Positions 1 through 8,927 of a stretch of DNA of 64,000 nt are shown here, piece after piece. Positions within the stretch are counted from its first letter, which is position 1; every line of letters starts with the position of its first letter. Both the position numbers and the translations under genes were made by a program. Location of the stretch: assembly GCA_026954325.1 (NCBI GenBank), contig JAIXKK010000102.1:16032-80031 (forward strand), in the 5' to 3' direction. The DNA is from Bryobacterales bacterium. Lineage in GTDB: Bacteria > Acidobacteriota > Terriglobia > Bryobacterales > Bryobacteraceae. Under the pieces are notes generated by a model. It had not been told where the DNA came from. It made no database searches and was given only the letters and a program-made list of their open reading frames with translations.

Positions 1-1023
1 GAAGGCGAAGACATCCATGTGCTGAACAACCTGATCTGCAACAAGGAGCAGCGCATCCCGGATATCGCGCACTTCACGGGCGCTCCCGACATTGTCTCCA
101 CGGCCACGCGGATCCTGTTTCACAGCCAGGAATACCACCCGCCGTTCTGGGGGCATTCGACGTTTCTCAACCTGAAGAAGCACGTCGTGATTCCGGATTA
201 CGTCGGCTACCAGAATACGATTGTCGATTCCATCTACCCCACCAACACAACACCGTTTCGCGTGGCCAGAGAAGAGGGCGGGCTTGCGGGGTACGCGCAT
301 GGCGCCGGGCCGCATTTCGCGGTGGATCTCGCGCTGGACAACGTCGATTTCGTCGAGGCAAACGCGCTCAGCGGGATGGAACCGCTCTACAAGGCCTGGA
401 ACTGCGGCTATCGCGTGGTGGCCAGCGCCGGCGAGGATGCCTTTCCCAACTTCTACCGCAGCTACATTCTCGGTTCGAACCGCGTGTATGTGCACAGCGG
501 CCCCACCCTGAACTACGACCAGTGGACGAAGGACTTTCGCGCCGGAAAATCGTTTGTGACTTCGGGCCCGCTTTTGCTGTTGAAAGTGAACGGCAAGGAA
601 CCGGGCGAGGAAATCCGCCTCCCCGAGGGCAAGCACACGTTGAAGATCGGCGTGGAGGTGAAGTCCATCACCCCGGTCGAATCCATCGAAGTGATGCACG
701 ACGGAAAATCCCTCGGTGACGTGAAAAGCGTCACCGTGGATCACAGCGGATGGATCTCCGTTCAGGTGAAGGCGAAGTACGCTCGCGATCCGATCCGCCG
801 GCCATTCCCCTTCGCCGCCACAATGCCCGTTTGGATTTCCGTGGGCGGCAAGCCGGTGCGGTCCAAGACCGACGCGCAATATTTCGTCGATTGGATCGAC
901 CGTACGCTGGAGCGCGCGATGCATCTCTCGTTCAACAACGAGCAGGAACGCAGCGAGACGCGCCGGTTATATGAGGAAGCCCGGGCAAAGATGGTGCGCC
1001 GGGGCGAGGAAGCCCAGCGCTGA
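1..1023 (+). CDS. CehA/McbA-family metallohydrolase, C-terminal part (cut by window start)
   Basis: The reading frame is open to base 1, and the residues before the first possible GTG start (19) continue the family alignment, so this is the 3' part of a longer gene. It is a close paralogue of the protein at 1888-4395: both share CNKxQRI, the YxPPFxGH segment, the YPxNTxxFRVAR block, SAGEDxxxxxY, SGPLLLLxVNG/NGPLLTFxVDG and the ending EWID/DWID plus a charged helix. The family is a PHP-like metal-dependent hydrolase group; substrates cannot be read from sequence. The propeller half seen in the paralogue, if present, lies outside the window. The PHP histidines YVHPW of the paralogue correspond to YAHGA here, so one metal-binding stretch differs. 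The stop lies directly against the convergent amidohydrolase. Confidence 0.8.
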   Translation, partial: EGEDIHVLNNLICNKEQRIPDIAHFTGAPDIVSTATRILFHSQEYHPPFWGHSTFLNLKKHVVIPDYVGYQNTIVDSIYPTNTTPFRVAREEGGLAGYAHGAGPHFAVDLALDNVDFVEANALSGMEPLYKAWNCGYRVVASAGEDAFPNFYRSYILGSNRVYVHSGPTLNYDQWTKDFRAGKSFVTSGPLLLLKVNGKEPGEEIRLPEGKHTLKIGVEVKSITPVESIEVMHDGKSLGDVKSVTVDHSGWISVQVKAKYARDPIRRPFPFAATMPVWISVGGKPVRSKTDAQYFVDWIDRTLERAMHLSFNNEQERSETRRLYEEARAKMVRRGEEAQR

Positions 1024-1024
1024 T

Positions 1025-1864
1025 TCACGCCCGCGGGTGAGGAAACCAGATCTTGCGCGCGTTTTCGCCGAGGATCAGTTTCCGCTGGCTATCGCGCAGC
1101 GGAAGCACCTCGGTGAAGAGGCGCAGATGCTGCTCGTAGGTGACTTTCGGCGTCCAGATTTCGTTGGGATAACTGCTCGCCCACAGGCAGCGCTCGGCCC
1201 CATAGGCTCCGATCACCTGCATGGCCGCGTCATGCAGGTCCTCGCAAGGATAGGGGCGCTGGGAGCCGGTTCCGATGAAGTCCACCTTCGGGTAGAGGTT
1301 CTTGAACCGGGCGAGATTGAGCACCGCTTTCAAGTCCCGCTGCAGGTTGGGGCCGGGCTTCAGGTCCATGCAGTGGCAGAAGCCGAAAGTGAGCTGGGGA
1401 AACTCCGTGAGCATCTTCGTGGCGCTCTCCACCATGGCGTACTGCATCAGAAACAGGTCGATGGTAATGCCTTCCTCGACGGCTACCTTCCACAGCGCGC
1501 GCACGCTCGCGCCGTCAAAGGATTTTGCCTTGTTCGACGGAATGCCGCGCAATGATTTGACGCCGTACTCGCGCACCAGGCGGCGGAGAATGCCCGGACT
1601 GCGCGGATCGTCGGGGTCCAGCGTGCACACGCCGCAAATCCAATCGCGGTGGGCGCGGGTCGAGTCCGCCAGGTAGCTGTTGTCGTATCCGTAGAAGGTC
1701 ACGGTCTGGATGGCGCGCACGGCGAAAACGCCCGCCGCCTGGCTGGTGTGATGGAGATGCTCCACCGAACCGACGAATTTCGGCGGGCGGAATGGGTTTG
1801 GTCTCGGCGGGTAGCGCTTCTCGTCGAAAGAGTAGATGTGGGCGTGGCAATCGATGACCAGCAT
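1025..1864 (-). CDS. Amidohydrolase 2-family metal-dependent hydrolase
   Basis: A 279-residue TIM-barrel amidohydrolase. The N-terminus carries the metal-binding DCHAHIYSF motif within the first dozen residues, later come FCHCMD (barrel histidine) and the C-terminal WASSYPNEIW block where the family usually has a catalytic Asp (W-G-S-D); here it is S-S-Y, so the last metal ligand or base may be missing. A longer frame extends upstream to 2023, but that part overlaps the divergent gene and has no family similarity, so ATG 1864 is chosen; it puts the conserved DCHAH at the usual place. The gene is divergent from the CehA-like gene and only 23 bp separate the start codons. Cytoplasmic, no signal peptide. 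Substrate unknown; decarboxylase or lactonase activity is typical of the family. Confidence 0.75.
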   Translation of the reverse strand: MLVIDCHAHIYSFDEKRYPPRPNPFRPPKFVGSVEHLHHTSQAAGVFAVRAIQTVTFYGYDNSYLADSTRAHRDWICGVCTLDPDDPRSPGILRRLVREYGVKSLRGIPSNKAKSFDGASVRALWKVAVEEGITIDLFLMQYAMVESATKMLTEFPQLTFGFCHCMDLKPGPNLQRDLKAVLNLARFKNLYPKVDFIGTGSQRPYPCEDLHDAAMQVIGAYGAERCLWASSYPNEIWTPKVTYEQHLRLFTEVLPLRDSQRKLILGENARKIWFPHPRA

Positions 1865-1887
1865 GTAAGCCACTATAATGGCTTTCG
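1865..1887. promoter_or_regulatory. Symmetric bidirectional -10 element between divergent leaderless genes
   Basis: The 23 bp between two start codons contain ACTATAAT (1872-1879). Read rightward, TATAAT (1874-1879) is followed after 8 nt by ATG 1888. Read leftward, TATAGT (1877-1872) is followed after 7 nt by ATG 1864. Neither start has a Shine-Dalgarno sequence and no convincing -35 box is visible. A start point 7 nt after each -10 would give leaders of 0-2 nt both ways. This is an inference from spacing. Confidence 0.55.
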
Positions 1888-4395
1888 ATGAGACGCGCAC
1901 TTCTATTCGTTCTCCTGGCGGTGTTGGGCCTCCAAGCCCAAACGCAGCGTGCCCGCTTCGCCTCGGGCTACATGTACAGCTATTACGTACCGCAATCGGC
2001 AAGCACTCCGTGGAGACCGGCATGGTCCCCTGACGGGAAAGAGATCGCCTTCGGCATGTCCGGGTCGCTATGGAAGATCCGTCCCGGTGAAACGACAGCT
2101 TATGAATTGACGGTAAACAAGACCTACGATTCCTCGCCCGCGTGGTCTCCGGACGGGCGGTTCATTGTCTATACGGCGGAAGATTCGGAAGGCGTGAACC
2201 TGGCGCTGCTGAACGTGGCGACGCTCGAGAGCACGCAACTCACCCGCGGCGCCGACATCTACGCCGACCCCGTGTTTTCCCCGGACGGCAGGAGCATCGC
2301 CTTCGTCCGCGGGATTCAAAACCCGTCGCGGGCGCGCCGCGCGCCCGCCGCCGCGGGCGCCGGGGAAGAACAGCAGCCGCGTGGCTACCAGATCTATACG
2401 ATGCCCTTCGATAACGGGAAGGCCGGCCGCCCCACGGAAATCACGGCGGAGAATAGCTTTGGACGCGCGCGCCTCTACTTCAGCGCCTACGATGACCACA
2501 TTTCGCCCGATTGGTCCCCGAATGGCAAGGAGATGATGGTGGTTTCAAATCGCGGGATTCCCCTGGGATCCGGCGCCATTTGGCGGATTCCCGTGCAGCC
2601 GAACGCGATGGCGAAGGCGAAGATGGTGCTGCGCGAAGAGACGCTCTACAGGACGCAGCCGCAGTGGTCGCCGGACGGGAAACGAATCCTCTACAGTTCG
2701 CACCGCGGCTCGCAATACGACAACCTGTACGTCCTGCCCGCCGATGGCGGCGAGCCGTACCAGATGACGTTCGGCGACTGGGACCACTTCGATCCGCGCT
2801 GGTCGCCCGACGGCGAACGCATCGCCTACATCTCGAACCGGCACGGTATTTCGGAATTGCACATCCTGCGCTCCTTTGGAGGCGAGGATGACACCGTCGA
2901 GATCAAGCGAAGAGCGTACCGGAGGCCCATGGGCACGCTGGAAGTGCGCATTCAAGGGGCGGCGCGATTCTACCTGACGGGCGCGGACGGCAAGACGTAT
3001 ACTCCGCCGTCGGCCTACCAGCGCGTCGCCGCCCGGGCTTCGCGCCGTGACTTCTTCCACGCCGAAGACAGATTCATTGTGGATCTCCCGGTTGGCGAGG
3101 CGAGCCTGGAAGCAGCCAAAGGGATCGAATATTATCCGCTGTCGAAGAAAGTGGACATCCGCCAGGATCAGGTTACTATCGTCGAGGTGAATCCGCGGCG
3201 CATGACGAGCATGAACGCGGCCGGGTGGTGGAGCGCCTCTGACCACGTGCACATGAACTATGGCGGCAATCTTCACAATACGCCGGAAAACCTGATGATG
3301 ATGGCGCGGGCCGAGGATCTGGACGTGGTGGGGGATAAAATCTGCAACAAAGACCAGCGCATCTTCGATCACCAGTACTTCACCGGCAAGCCGCACCCGC
3401 TCACCGGCAGCGAACAGATTCTGATGTTCGGCGAGGAGTACCGCCCGCCGTTCTACGGCCACATCAATCTCATCAATCTCACGAAGCATCTCATCTCGCC
3501 CTTCACCACGGGATACGAAGGGTCGGCGATCGAGAGCCTGTACCCGAGCAACACGGACATCTTCCGGGTGGCGCGCAAGGAAGGCGCGATCGGCGGATAC
3601 GTGCATCCCTGGTCGAGCGATCCCAAGAGCGCCGGCTACTCGGTGGCGCGCGGCTTTCCCGTGGATCTCGCGCTCGGCACATTCGAGTACCTGGAGGTGA
3701 TGACCAGCGCGGGGCACTTCAAGTGGTCCGCGCCCGTCTGGCACCGCGCCCTGAATTGCGGATTCAAAATAACGGCTTCCGCCGGCGAAGACTCGATCCT
3801 CGGGCTGCACGCCACCTCGATTCTCGGGTCGAGCCGCCTGTATGCCTACATTGGGGACAAACTGGAGTGGCCGAGCTATATGGAAGCGATCCGCCGCGGG
3901 CGGACGTTCGTGACCAACGGCCCCCTGCTGACGTTCACCGTCGACGGGCGCATTGCCGGAGGCGAAATCCATCTCCCCGAGCAGGGGGGAACCGTGGAGT
4001 TGAACGCCGGCGTGCAATCCATCGTTCCCATCGAGAAACTGGAAGTGTTCCTCAACGGCAAAGTGATCGAATCGAGCAACGGCGCGCCGATCCGCAAACG
4101 GATCTCCATCGACAGAAGTTCCTGGATCACCGTCAGAGCCTCGAATTCAAAGCCGCTGGAACCGATCGACGACAGCTATATCGTGGCGGAAACGAGCCCG
4201 GTATATGTATACACGGGCAGCCGGAAAATCCGTTCGAAGGAGGATGCCGAATATTTTATCGAATGGATTGACGGCATCACCCAACAGGCCCAGGCCCATC
4301 CCGGCTGGCGTTCGGAACGCGAGCGCAGCCACGTCCTCGAACAATTTCAGCAGGCGCGCAAGATATTCGAAGAGCGCGCGAGGGAAAGCCAATGA
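1888..4395 (+). CDS. Secreted PD40 beta-propeller / CehA-McbA metallohydrolase fusion
   Basis: An 835-residue exported protein. Residues 1-18 form a signal peptide ending at LQAQ. Residues 41-325 hold six TolB/PD40 propeller repeats, each with a (W/F)SP(D/N)G(K/R/E) core (for example at 45, 85, 131, 209, 260 and 305). Residues 440-830 form the PHP-like CehA/McbA domain with HVH at 453-455, GYVHPW and SAGEDS. The propeller probably binds polymer or protein while the PHP domain hydrolyses; that division of labour is inferred. The start is fixed by the signal peptide and the -10 box immediately upstream. It overlaps the aminotransferase gene by ATGA, implying coupled translation. It is a paralogue of the gene at the left edge. 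The exact substrate is unknown. Confidence 0.85.
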   Translation: MRRALLFVLLAVLGLQAQTQRARFASGYMYSYYVPQSASTPWRPAWSPDGKEIAFGMSGSLWKIRPGETTAYELTVNKTYDSSPAWSPDGRFIVYTAEDSEGVNLALLNVATLESTQLTRGADIYADPVFSPDGRSIAFVRGIQNPSRARRAPAAAGAGEEQQPRGYQIYTMPFDNGKAGRPTEITAENSFGRARLYFSAYDDHISPDWSPNGKEMMVVSNRGIPLGSGAIWRIPVQPNAMAKAKMVLREETLYRTQPQWSPDGKRILYSSHRGSQYDNLYVLPADGGEPYQMTFGDWDHFDPRWSPDGERIAYISNRHGISELHILRSFGGEDDTVEIKRRAYRRPMGTLEVRIQGAARFYLTGADGKTYTPPSAYQRVAARASRRDFFHAEDRFIVDLPVGEASLEAAKGIEYYPLSKKVDIRQDQVTIVEVNPRRMTSMNAAGWWSASDHVHMNYGGNLHNTPENLMMMARAEDLDVVGDKICNKDQRIFDHQYFTGKPHPLTGSEQILMFGEEYRPPFYGHINLINLTKHLISPFTTGYEGSAIESLYPSNTDIFRVARKEGAIGGYVHPWSSDPKSAGYSVARGFPVDLALGTFEYLEVMTSAGHFKWSAPVWHRALNCGFKITASAGEDSILGLHATSILGSSRLYAYIGDKLEWPSYMEAIRRGRTFVTNGPLLTFTVDGRIAGGEIHLPEQGGTVELNAGVQSIVPIEKLEVFLNGKVIESSNGAPIRKRISIDRSSWITVRASNSKPLEPIDDSYIVAETSPVYVYTGSRKIRSKEDAEYFIEWIDGITQQAQAHPGWRSERERSHVLEQFQQARKIFEERARESQ

Positions 4396-5621
4396 TGAAC
4401 CGCAGAGATTTTCTGGGCGCCGTGCCGCTTGCCGCAAGCGCCGCGCCGGTGGATCTGTCGCTCCAATGCCGCAAGGATTTTCCGCGGGCGATGAACGAAA
4501 CCTACTTCAACTCCGCGGCGCAGCATCCGCTGGGGAATCACTGCGTGGCCGGCATGCGGCGCTACATGGACTTCATGAACAAAGGTCCCGGGGAAGGCAG
4601 GAAGGACTTCTGGGAAGAAGGATTCCCGCGGATGAAGACCATGTTCGCCAGGCTCATCAATGCGAAGCCTTCGGAGATCGTCTTCACCGGCTCCACCACC
4701 ATCGGCGAGAACACGATTCTCAACGGCATGGATCTGCGCGGCGGCAACGTAGTGACGAACGATCTTCACTACACCGCTTCCCTATCGAACTACCTGACGC
4801 GCCGGCAGGCGCAGGGGCTCGACGTGCGCATCGTGAAGCATCGCGATTGGGCGATCGATCTCAAGGACATGGAGCGCGCGGTGGATAGCAGGACGAAGCT
4901 CATCTCCGTCTCGCTCGTTTCCTCGGTGAACGGACACGTGGAGAACATCAAAGCTCTCAGCGATCTGGCCCACTCGCACAAAGCTTATCTGTTCGCGGAT
5001 ATTATTCAGGGCTGCGGGGCTGCGCCGATCGATGTGAAGGCGATGGGGATCGATTTCGCCTCGACCGCCATGTACAAGTGGCTTCAGGGCGAGCACGGCT
5101 TTGGGTTCCTGTACATCAAAGAGGACCTCGCGGGCAGCGTGGTCAAACCGAGCGAATTCACCGGGCACCCCGATTTCAACTATCCCCCCTGGACTTCGCG
5201 GCCGAAACCCGGCGCGAGCTTCCTCAACCATACGGCGCCGGGCGTCGGCGCGTTCGACTGTGGAACGCCATCGGTCATCACGTACGCCGCGCAATATGAG
5301 GCGCTGCGCTACATCGAAAAAATCGGTATCGGTAATATCCGCGCCCACGCCAACCGCCTCATCGCACGTCTTCAAAACGAACTGCCCCCGCTCGGCTACA
5401 CCCCCATCACCCCCAAAGGAACCCAGTCGTCCATCGTCACCTTCCTGTGCAAGGATGCGGAGACCGTGCGCCGCAAGATCCGCGCCGGCAAGGCAAGGAT
5501 TCTGCTCACGGGACCCAATTCGGCCCTTACCGTAGGCCGCTTCGGCAACCACATCCGCTTCTCGGTTTCCGTCTTCAACAACGATCAGGACGTCAACACC
5601 ATCCTTGAAGTGCTCGCCTGA
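4392..5621 (+). CDS. Tat-exported aminotransferase class V / cysteine desulfurase-like protein
   Basis: A 409-residue PLP fold-type I protein. The N-terminus NRRDFLGAVPLAASAA is a twin-arginine signal, so the protein probably acts in the periplasm. Class V landmarks are the phosphate-binding TGSTT near 100, the PLP-ring aspartate in FADIIQG (D203) and the Schiff-base lysine in TAMYKW (K229). Family members include cysteine desulfurases, isopenicillin N epimerases and serine/phosphonate aminotransferases; nothing here selects among them. The start overlaps the upstream metallohydrolase stop in an ATGA, so the two are very likely co-transcribed and may act on the same exported substrate. The downstream TonB receptor has its own promoter-like sequence and Shine-Dalgarno site. 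Confidence 0.85.
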   Translation: MMNRRDFLGAVPLAASAAPVDLSLQCRKDFPRAMNETYFNSAAQHPLGNHCVAGMRRYMDFMNKGPGEGRKDFWEEGFPRMKTMFARLINAKPSEIVFTGSTTIGENTILNGMDLRGGNVVTNDLHYTASLSNYLTRRQAQGLDVRIVKHRDWAIDLKDMERAVDSRTKLISVSLVSSVNGHVENIKALSDLAHSHKAYLFADIIQGCGAAPIDVKAMGIDFASTAMYKWLQGEHGFGFLYIKEDLAGSVVKPSEFTGHPDFNYPPWTSRPKPGASFLNHTAPGVGAFDCGTPSVITYAAQYEALRYIEKIGIGNIRAHANRLIARLQNELPPLGYTPITPKGTQSSIVTFLCKDAETVRRKIRAGKARILLTGPNSALTVGRFGNHIRFSVSVFNNDQDVNTILEVLA

Positions 5622-5664
5622 CGCCCTGTCCTGACGCCCTCGGACGGGCGGCGAAGAAAAGTGA

Positions 5665-5690
5665 TATGATCCCCTCCCATTGGAGCAGGA
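5665..5690 (+). promoter_or_regulatory. -10-like box and Shine-Dalgarno for the TonB receptor
   Basis: TATGAT lies at 5665-5670 and GGAGCAGGA directly precedes ATG 5691, with GGAG at 5682-5685. Just upstream, a short GC hairpin (CGCCC/GGGCG, about 5635-5650) could end the preceding transcript, but it lacks a U-tract. No clear -35 is seen. Confidence 0.4.
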
Positions 5691-8600
5691 ATGAGATTAC
5701 TGATTCTTTTTTTCGTTTTCGCGGCCCCTGGTTTGTTCGCTCAGGGAAGATCAAGCATACTCGGCGCCATTACCGACGAAACGGGCGCGGCGATCGCCAA
5801 TGCCACCGTCACCGTGCTCAACACCGGCACCCAGCAGAAGCGGACCGCGACTTCGGGGGAGAACGGTCTCTACGAAGTTCCGGCGCTTGAGATCGGCACT
5901 TATGAAGTCACGGCCGAAATCACGGGCTTCCGCAAGACAACGGTGCGCGGCATCGTGCTCCAGGTGGATCAGCGCGAGCGCGTGGATATGAAGCTTCAGG
6001 TTGGTGAACTTACCCAACATGTCGAAGTGGAAGCGCAGGCGCTCTCCGTGAACACGGACGACGCGACACTCAGCACCGTGATCGATTCGGCGAAGATACG
6101 CGAACTTCCGCTTCCCGGCAATCGCAATCTGTTCCGGCTCGCCTTGCTCGCACCCGGCATGAGCCGCGGACCAGCCTCGAGCGTAACGACCAGCGGGTTC
6201 GGCCCCGGGTTCGGAATCGCCGCCATGGGCCAGAAGGTTCAAAACAATGCGATCTACCTCGATGGCGCGCCGCTGCGCACATCCATCCACGGCGCGGTGC
6301 GCATGCGGCCCTCCGTGGAAGCGATCGAAGAGTTCCGCGTCGAGGCCGGCTGGTACTCGGCCGAATACGGCACACAATCCGGAGCGCAGATTGTAGCCAC
6401 CATCCGCCCCGGCACGAATGACTTCCATGGCACAGCCTTCGAGTTTCTGCGCAATGACGTGCTCGACGCGCACAACTTCTTCGACCCGCCCGGTTCCGCC
6501 AGGACGCCGCTTCGCCGCAACACATTCGGCGGCGTCATCAGCGGGCCCGTGTGGATTCCCAAAATCTACAACGGCCGCAATAAGACATTTTTCACCTTCA
6601 ACGCGGAGCTTTACCGCGAAAGGCGCGGCACGCAAGGATACGCCATCTATCCGACGGATAGAATGAGACGCGGCGACCTCACCGAGAAGTTCTTCCGCCG
6701 CGCGGACGGATCGCTGATTCCCATCATGGATCTCGACACGAAGGCGCCGTTTCCGGGTAATCAGATACCCGCCGGCCGCATCTCGCCCATCGCCCTCAAA
6801 CTGGCCCAATTCTGGCCCGCGCCCAACATGGCGCAGACGGAGTTTGACGGCACCAACAACTACAGCGGGGTATCCCGGAATCGCGATAATGACGACCAGT
6901 ACTTCGTCCGCATCGACCACAACTTCAATGACAAGAACCGCCTGTTCGGGCGCTATGGAATTCAGACCGTGGAACTGCCGGTCTTTCCCATCAACCCGAA
7001 CCCGTTTTTCGTAAACCGGCGGCCGCGCCGCCAGCAAAACGCCACGCTGAACTACACGCGGATGCTGACCCCCACCTGGCTGAGCGTCTTCCGTGTTTCC
7101 TACAACCGCGACATCTTCAAGACGAATGACGACGTGAGCGGAACCAGCTTCAACATTCTGCGAGACCTGGGAATCCCCGGGCAGACCAATGTACCGAGCG
7201 ACACGGGCCTGCCGAGCATCGGCCTGGGCGGAATCATTTCCGGACTCGGCACCACCGACATCAACACCATCTGGGACGAGTCTCGCCAGGCGTCTGAACA
7301 GATCACGTTCACCCGGGGGAAGCACTCAGTGAAAATCGGCACGGAGTACACCATGCTCCGGCTCGACCGCCGTACCATCAGCTTCGTGCGCGGAGCCTTC
7401 GATTTCACGGGAATTCATTCCGGCACGGCGCCCGGCGTGGCGGGCAACGAGCGGGGCAGGCTGGCCTGGGCGGACTTCCTTCTCGACGAACCGCAGCAGG
7501 TTCGCCTCGGGTTCACGGACAAACTCCCTCCCGGAGCCGATCCGGGCACTTTCCCCCGCTCCCGCTTCTGGCGCTGGCACACCTACATTACCGACGACAT
7601 CAAGCTCACTTCACGATTGACGATGAACATCGGAGTGCGCTACGAATACAACTCCTCGATCGAAGACATCGGCGGCCAATCCCGTAATTTCGATTTCACC
7701 AAACAGGACCTGTTCCCGGCGGTGCTGACCAGAGGCCCTCTGAATGACCCGAGCAAGAAGCTCTTTGCGCCGCGCATCGGCTTTGCCTGGCGTCCCTTTG
7801 GCGGCAACAGCACCGTCATCCGCACCGGCTACGGCATCTTCTACAACGTGAACATGATGAACATGTTCATTCCGGCGTTGGCCGCGAATCCCCCGAACAA
7901 CCTCAACATCAACGAACTCAACACCGCCGGCGTGGTCCGCATCCGCATGCGCAATGCCGACCAGGCTTCGGCGCTGAACATCAACTCGGAAATCAATTCG
8001 GCGGACACCAAACGGGGCGTGGGCGACGTCCAGCAGTGGAATTTCAACATCCAGAGAATGCTCCCGAAATCGATGCTTCTCGAGGTCGGTTACATGGGCT
8101 CGAAGTCGTCGCATTTCGATTCACCGCGCACCGTGAATCCCTACGTCCCCGGCACAACGCGCCGCGTTTATCCCGGTTGGGGCCCCATCGAGAACATCTC
8201 GCTCGACGCGGCCGGAACTTACCACGGTTTGCTGACGAAGTTCGAAAAGCGAATGTCCCAGGGCATCACCTTCCTGCAAACCTACACCTGGTCAAAGACG
8301 ATGTTCGACTCCTTTGCGTGCTGCGGCGCGCAGCGCCATAACAATCCTTACGCCTGGAATCTCGAGAAAGGTTTAGGGGAGACCGATCAGCGCCACCGCG
8401 CCACCACCGCCTTCCTCTGGGAACTGCCGTTTTACCGCGGGAGACGTGATTTTCTCGGGCAGGCTCTCGGCGGCTGGCAGTTCAACGGCGCCCTCAGCCT
8501 CGAAACCGGTTTACCGATGCACCCTACGCAGAGTGTTTCTCCCATTGATGACGGCTGCCCGCGCTGCAACCGCCGCCCGGACCGGCTTGCCGACGGAAAC

Positions 8601-8912
8601 CTCGATTCAAGCCAGCGCACGCTGCAGCGGTGGTTCGACACTTCGGCCTTCGTTCTCGCGCGAGGCCATTACGGCAACAGCGGACGCAATATACTCACCG
8701 CTCCCGGCCTCACCAGCCTCGACTTCGCCGTGTTCAAGAACTTCCATGTCAGCGAACGGAAAGAAATTCAATTCCGCTGGGAGAACTACAACTTCACCAA
8801 TACGCCGCCCTTCAACCCGCCGACGCTCGAGATCAGTTCGGGTAACTTCGGCCGCATCACCAGCGCGGGGTTGGGCCGCGAAATGCAGTTCGGTTTGCGA
8901 TTCCAGTTTTGA
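5691..8912 (+). CDS. Oar-like TonB-dependent receptor with N-terminal carboxypeptidase-regulatory domain
   Basis: A 1073-residue outer-membrane protein. Residues 1-18 are a signal peptide ending LFAQ. Residues about 20-110 form a CarboxypepD_reg (CNA-B-like) domain, recognised by GAITDETGAAIANATV and YEVPALEIGTYEV. A plug region follows (VIDSAKIRELPLPGN, FRVEAGWYSAEYG), then the long beta barrel that ends in the aromatic FGLRFQF typical of outer-membrane insertion. Large families of such receptors are characteristic of Acidobacteriota and are thought to import oligosaccharides or other large substrates. The ligand cannot be read. It sits just downstream of the exported hydrolase/aminotransferase pair, which suggests, but does not prove, a shared catabolic role. 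Confidence 0.9.
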   Translation: MRLLILFFVFAAPGLFAQGRSSILGAITDETGAAIANATVTVLNTGTQQKRTATSGENGLYEVPALEIGTYEVTAEITGFRKTTVRGIVLQVDQRERVDMKLQVGELTQHVEVEAQALSVNTDDATLSTVIDSAKIRELPLPGNRNLFRLALLAPGMSRGPASSVTTSGFGPGFGIAAMGQKVQNNAIYLDGAPLRTSIHGAVRMRPSVEAIEEFRVEAGWYSAEYGTQSGAQIVATIRPGTNDFHGTAFEFLRNDVLDAHNFFDPPGSARTPLRRNTFGGVISGPVWIPKIYNGRNKTFFTFNAELYRERRGTQGYAIYPTDRMRRGDLTEKFFRRADGSLIPIMDLDTKAPFPGNQIPAGRISPIALKLAQFWPAPNMAQTEFDGTNNYSGVSRNRDNDDQYFVRIDHNFNDKNRLFGRYGIQTVELPVFPINPNPFFVNRRPRRQQNATLNYTRMLTPTWLSVFRVSYNRDIFKTNDDVSGTSFNILRDLGIPGQTNVPSDTGLPSIGLGGIISGLGTTDINTIWDESRQASEQITFTRGKHSVKIGTEYTMLRLDRRTISFVRGAFDFTGIHSGTAPGVAGNERGRLAWADFLLDEPQQVRLGFTDKLPPGADPGTFPRSRFWRWHTYITDDIKLTSRLTMNIGVRYEYNSSIEDIGGQSRNFDFTKQDLFPAVLTRGPLNDPSKKLFAPRIGFAWRPFGGNSTVIRTGYGIFYNVNMMNMFIPALAANPPNNLNINELNTAGVVRIRMRNADQASALNINSEINSADTKRGVGDVQQWNFNIQRMLPKSMLLEVGYMGSKSSHFDSPRTVNPYVPGTTRRVYPGWGPIENISLDAAGTYHGLLTKFEKRMSQGITFLQTYTWSKTMFDSFACCGAQRHNNPYAWNLEKGLGETDQRHRATTAFLWELPFYRGRRDFLGQALGGWQFNGALSLETGLPMHPTQSVSPIDDGCPRCNRRPDRLADGNLDSSQRTLQRWFDTSAFVLARGHYGNSGRNILTAPGLTSLDFAVFKNFHVSERKEIQFRWENYNFTNTPPFNPPTLEISSGNFGRITSAGLGREMQFGLRFQF

Positions 8913-8927
8913 GCGCGCGCACCGCGC

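Noticed and set aside
2545..4017. Long open frame antisense to the CehA-like gene; similar antisense frames at 5751-7325, 54872-56635 and 61170-62834
   Set aside because: They lie exactly opposite well-supported genes, have skewed composition (runs of R, H, P, A) and no recognisable domains. GC-rich codon bias leaves such frames free of stops.
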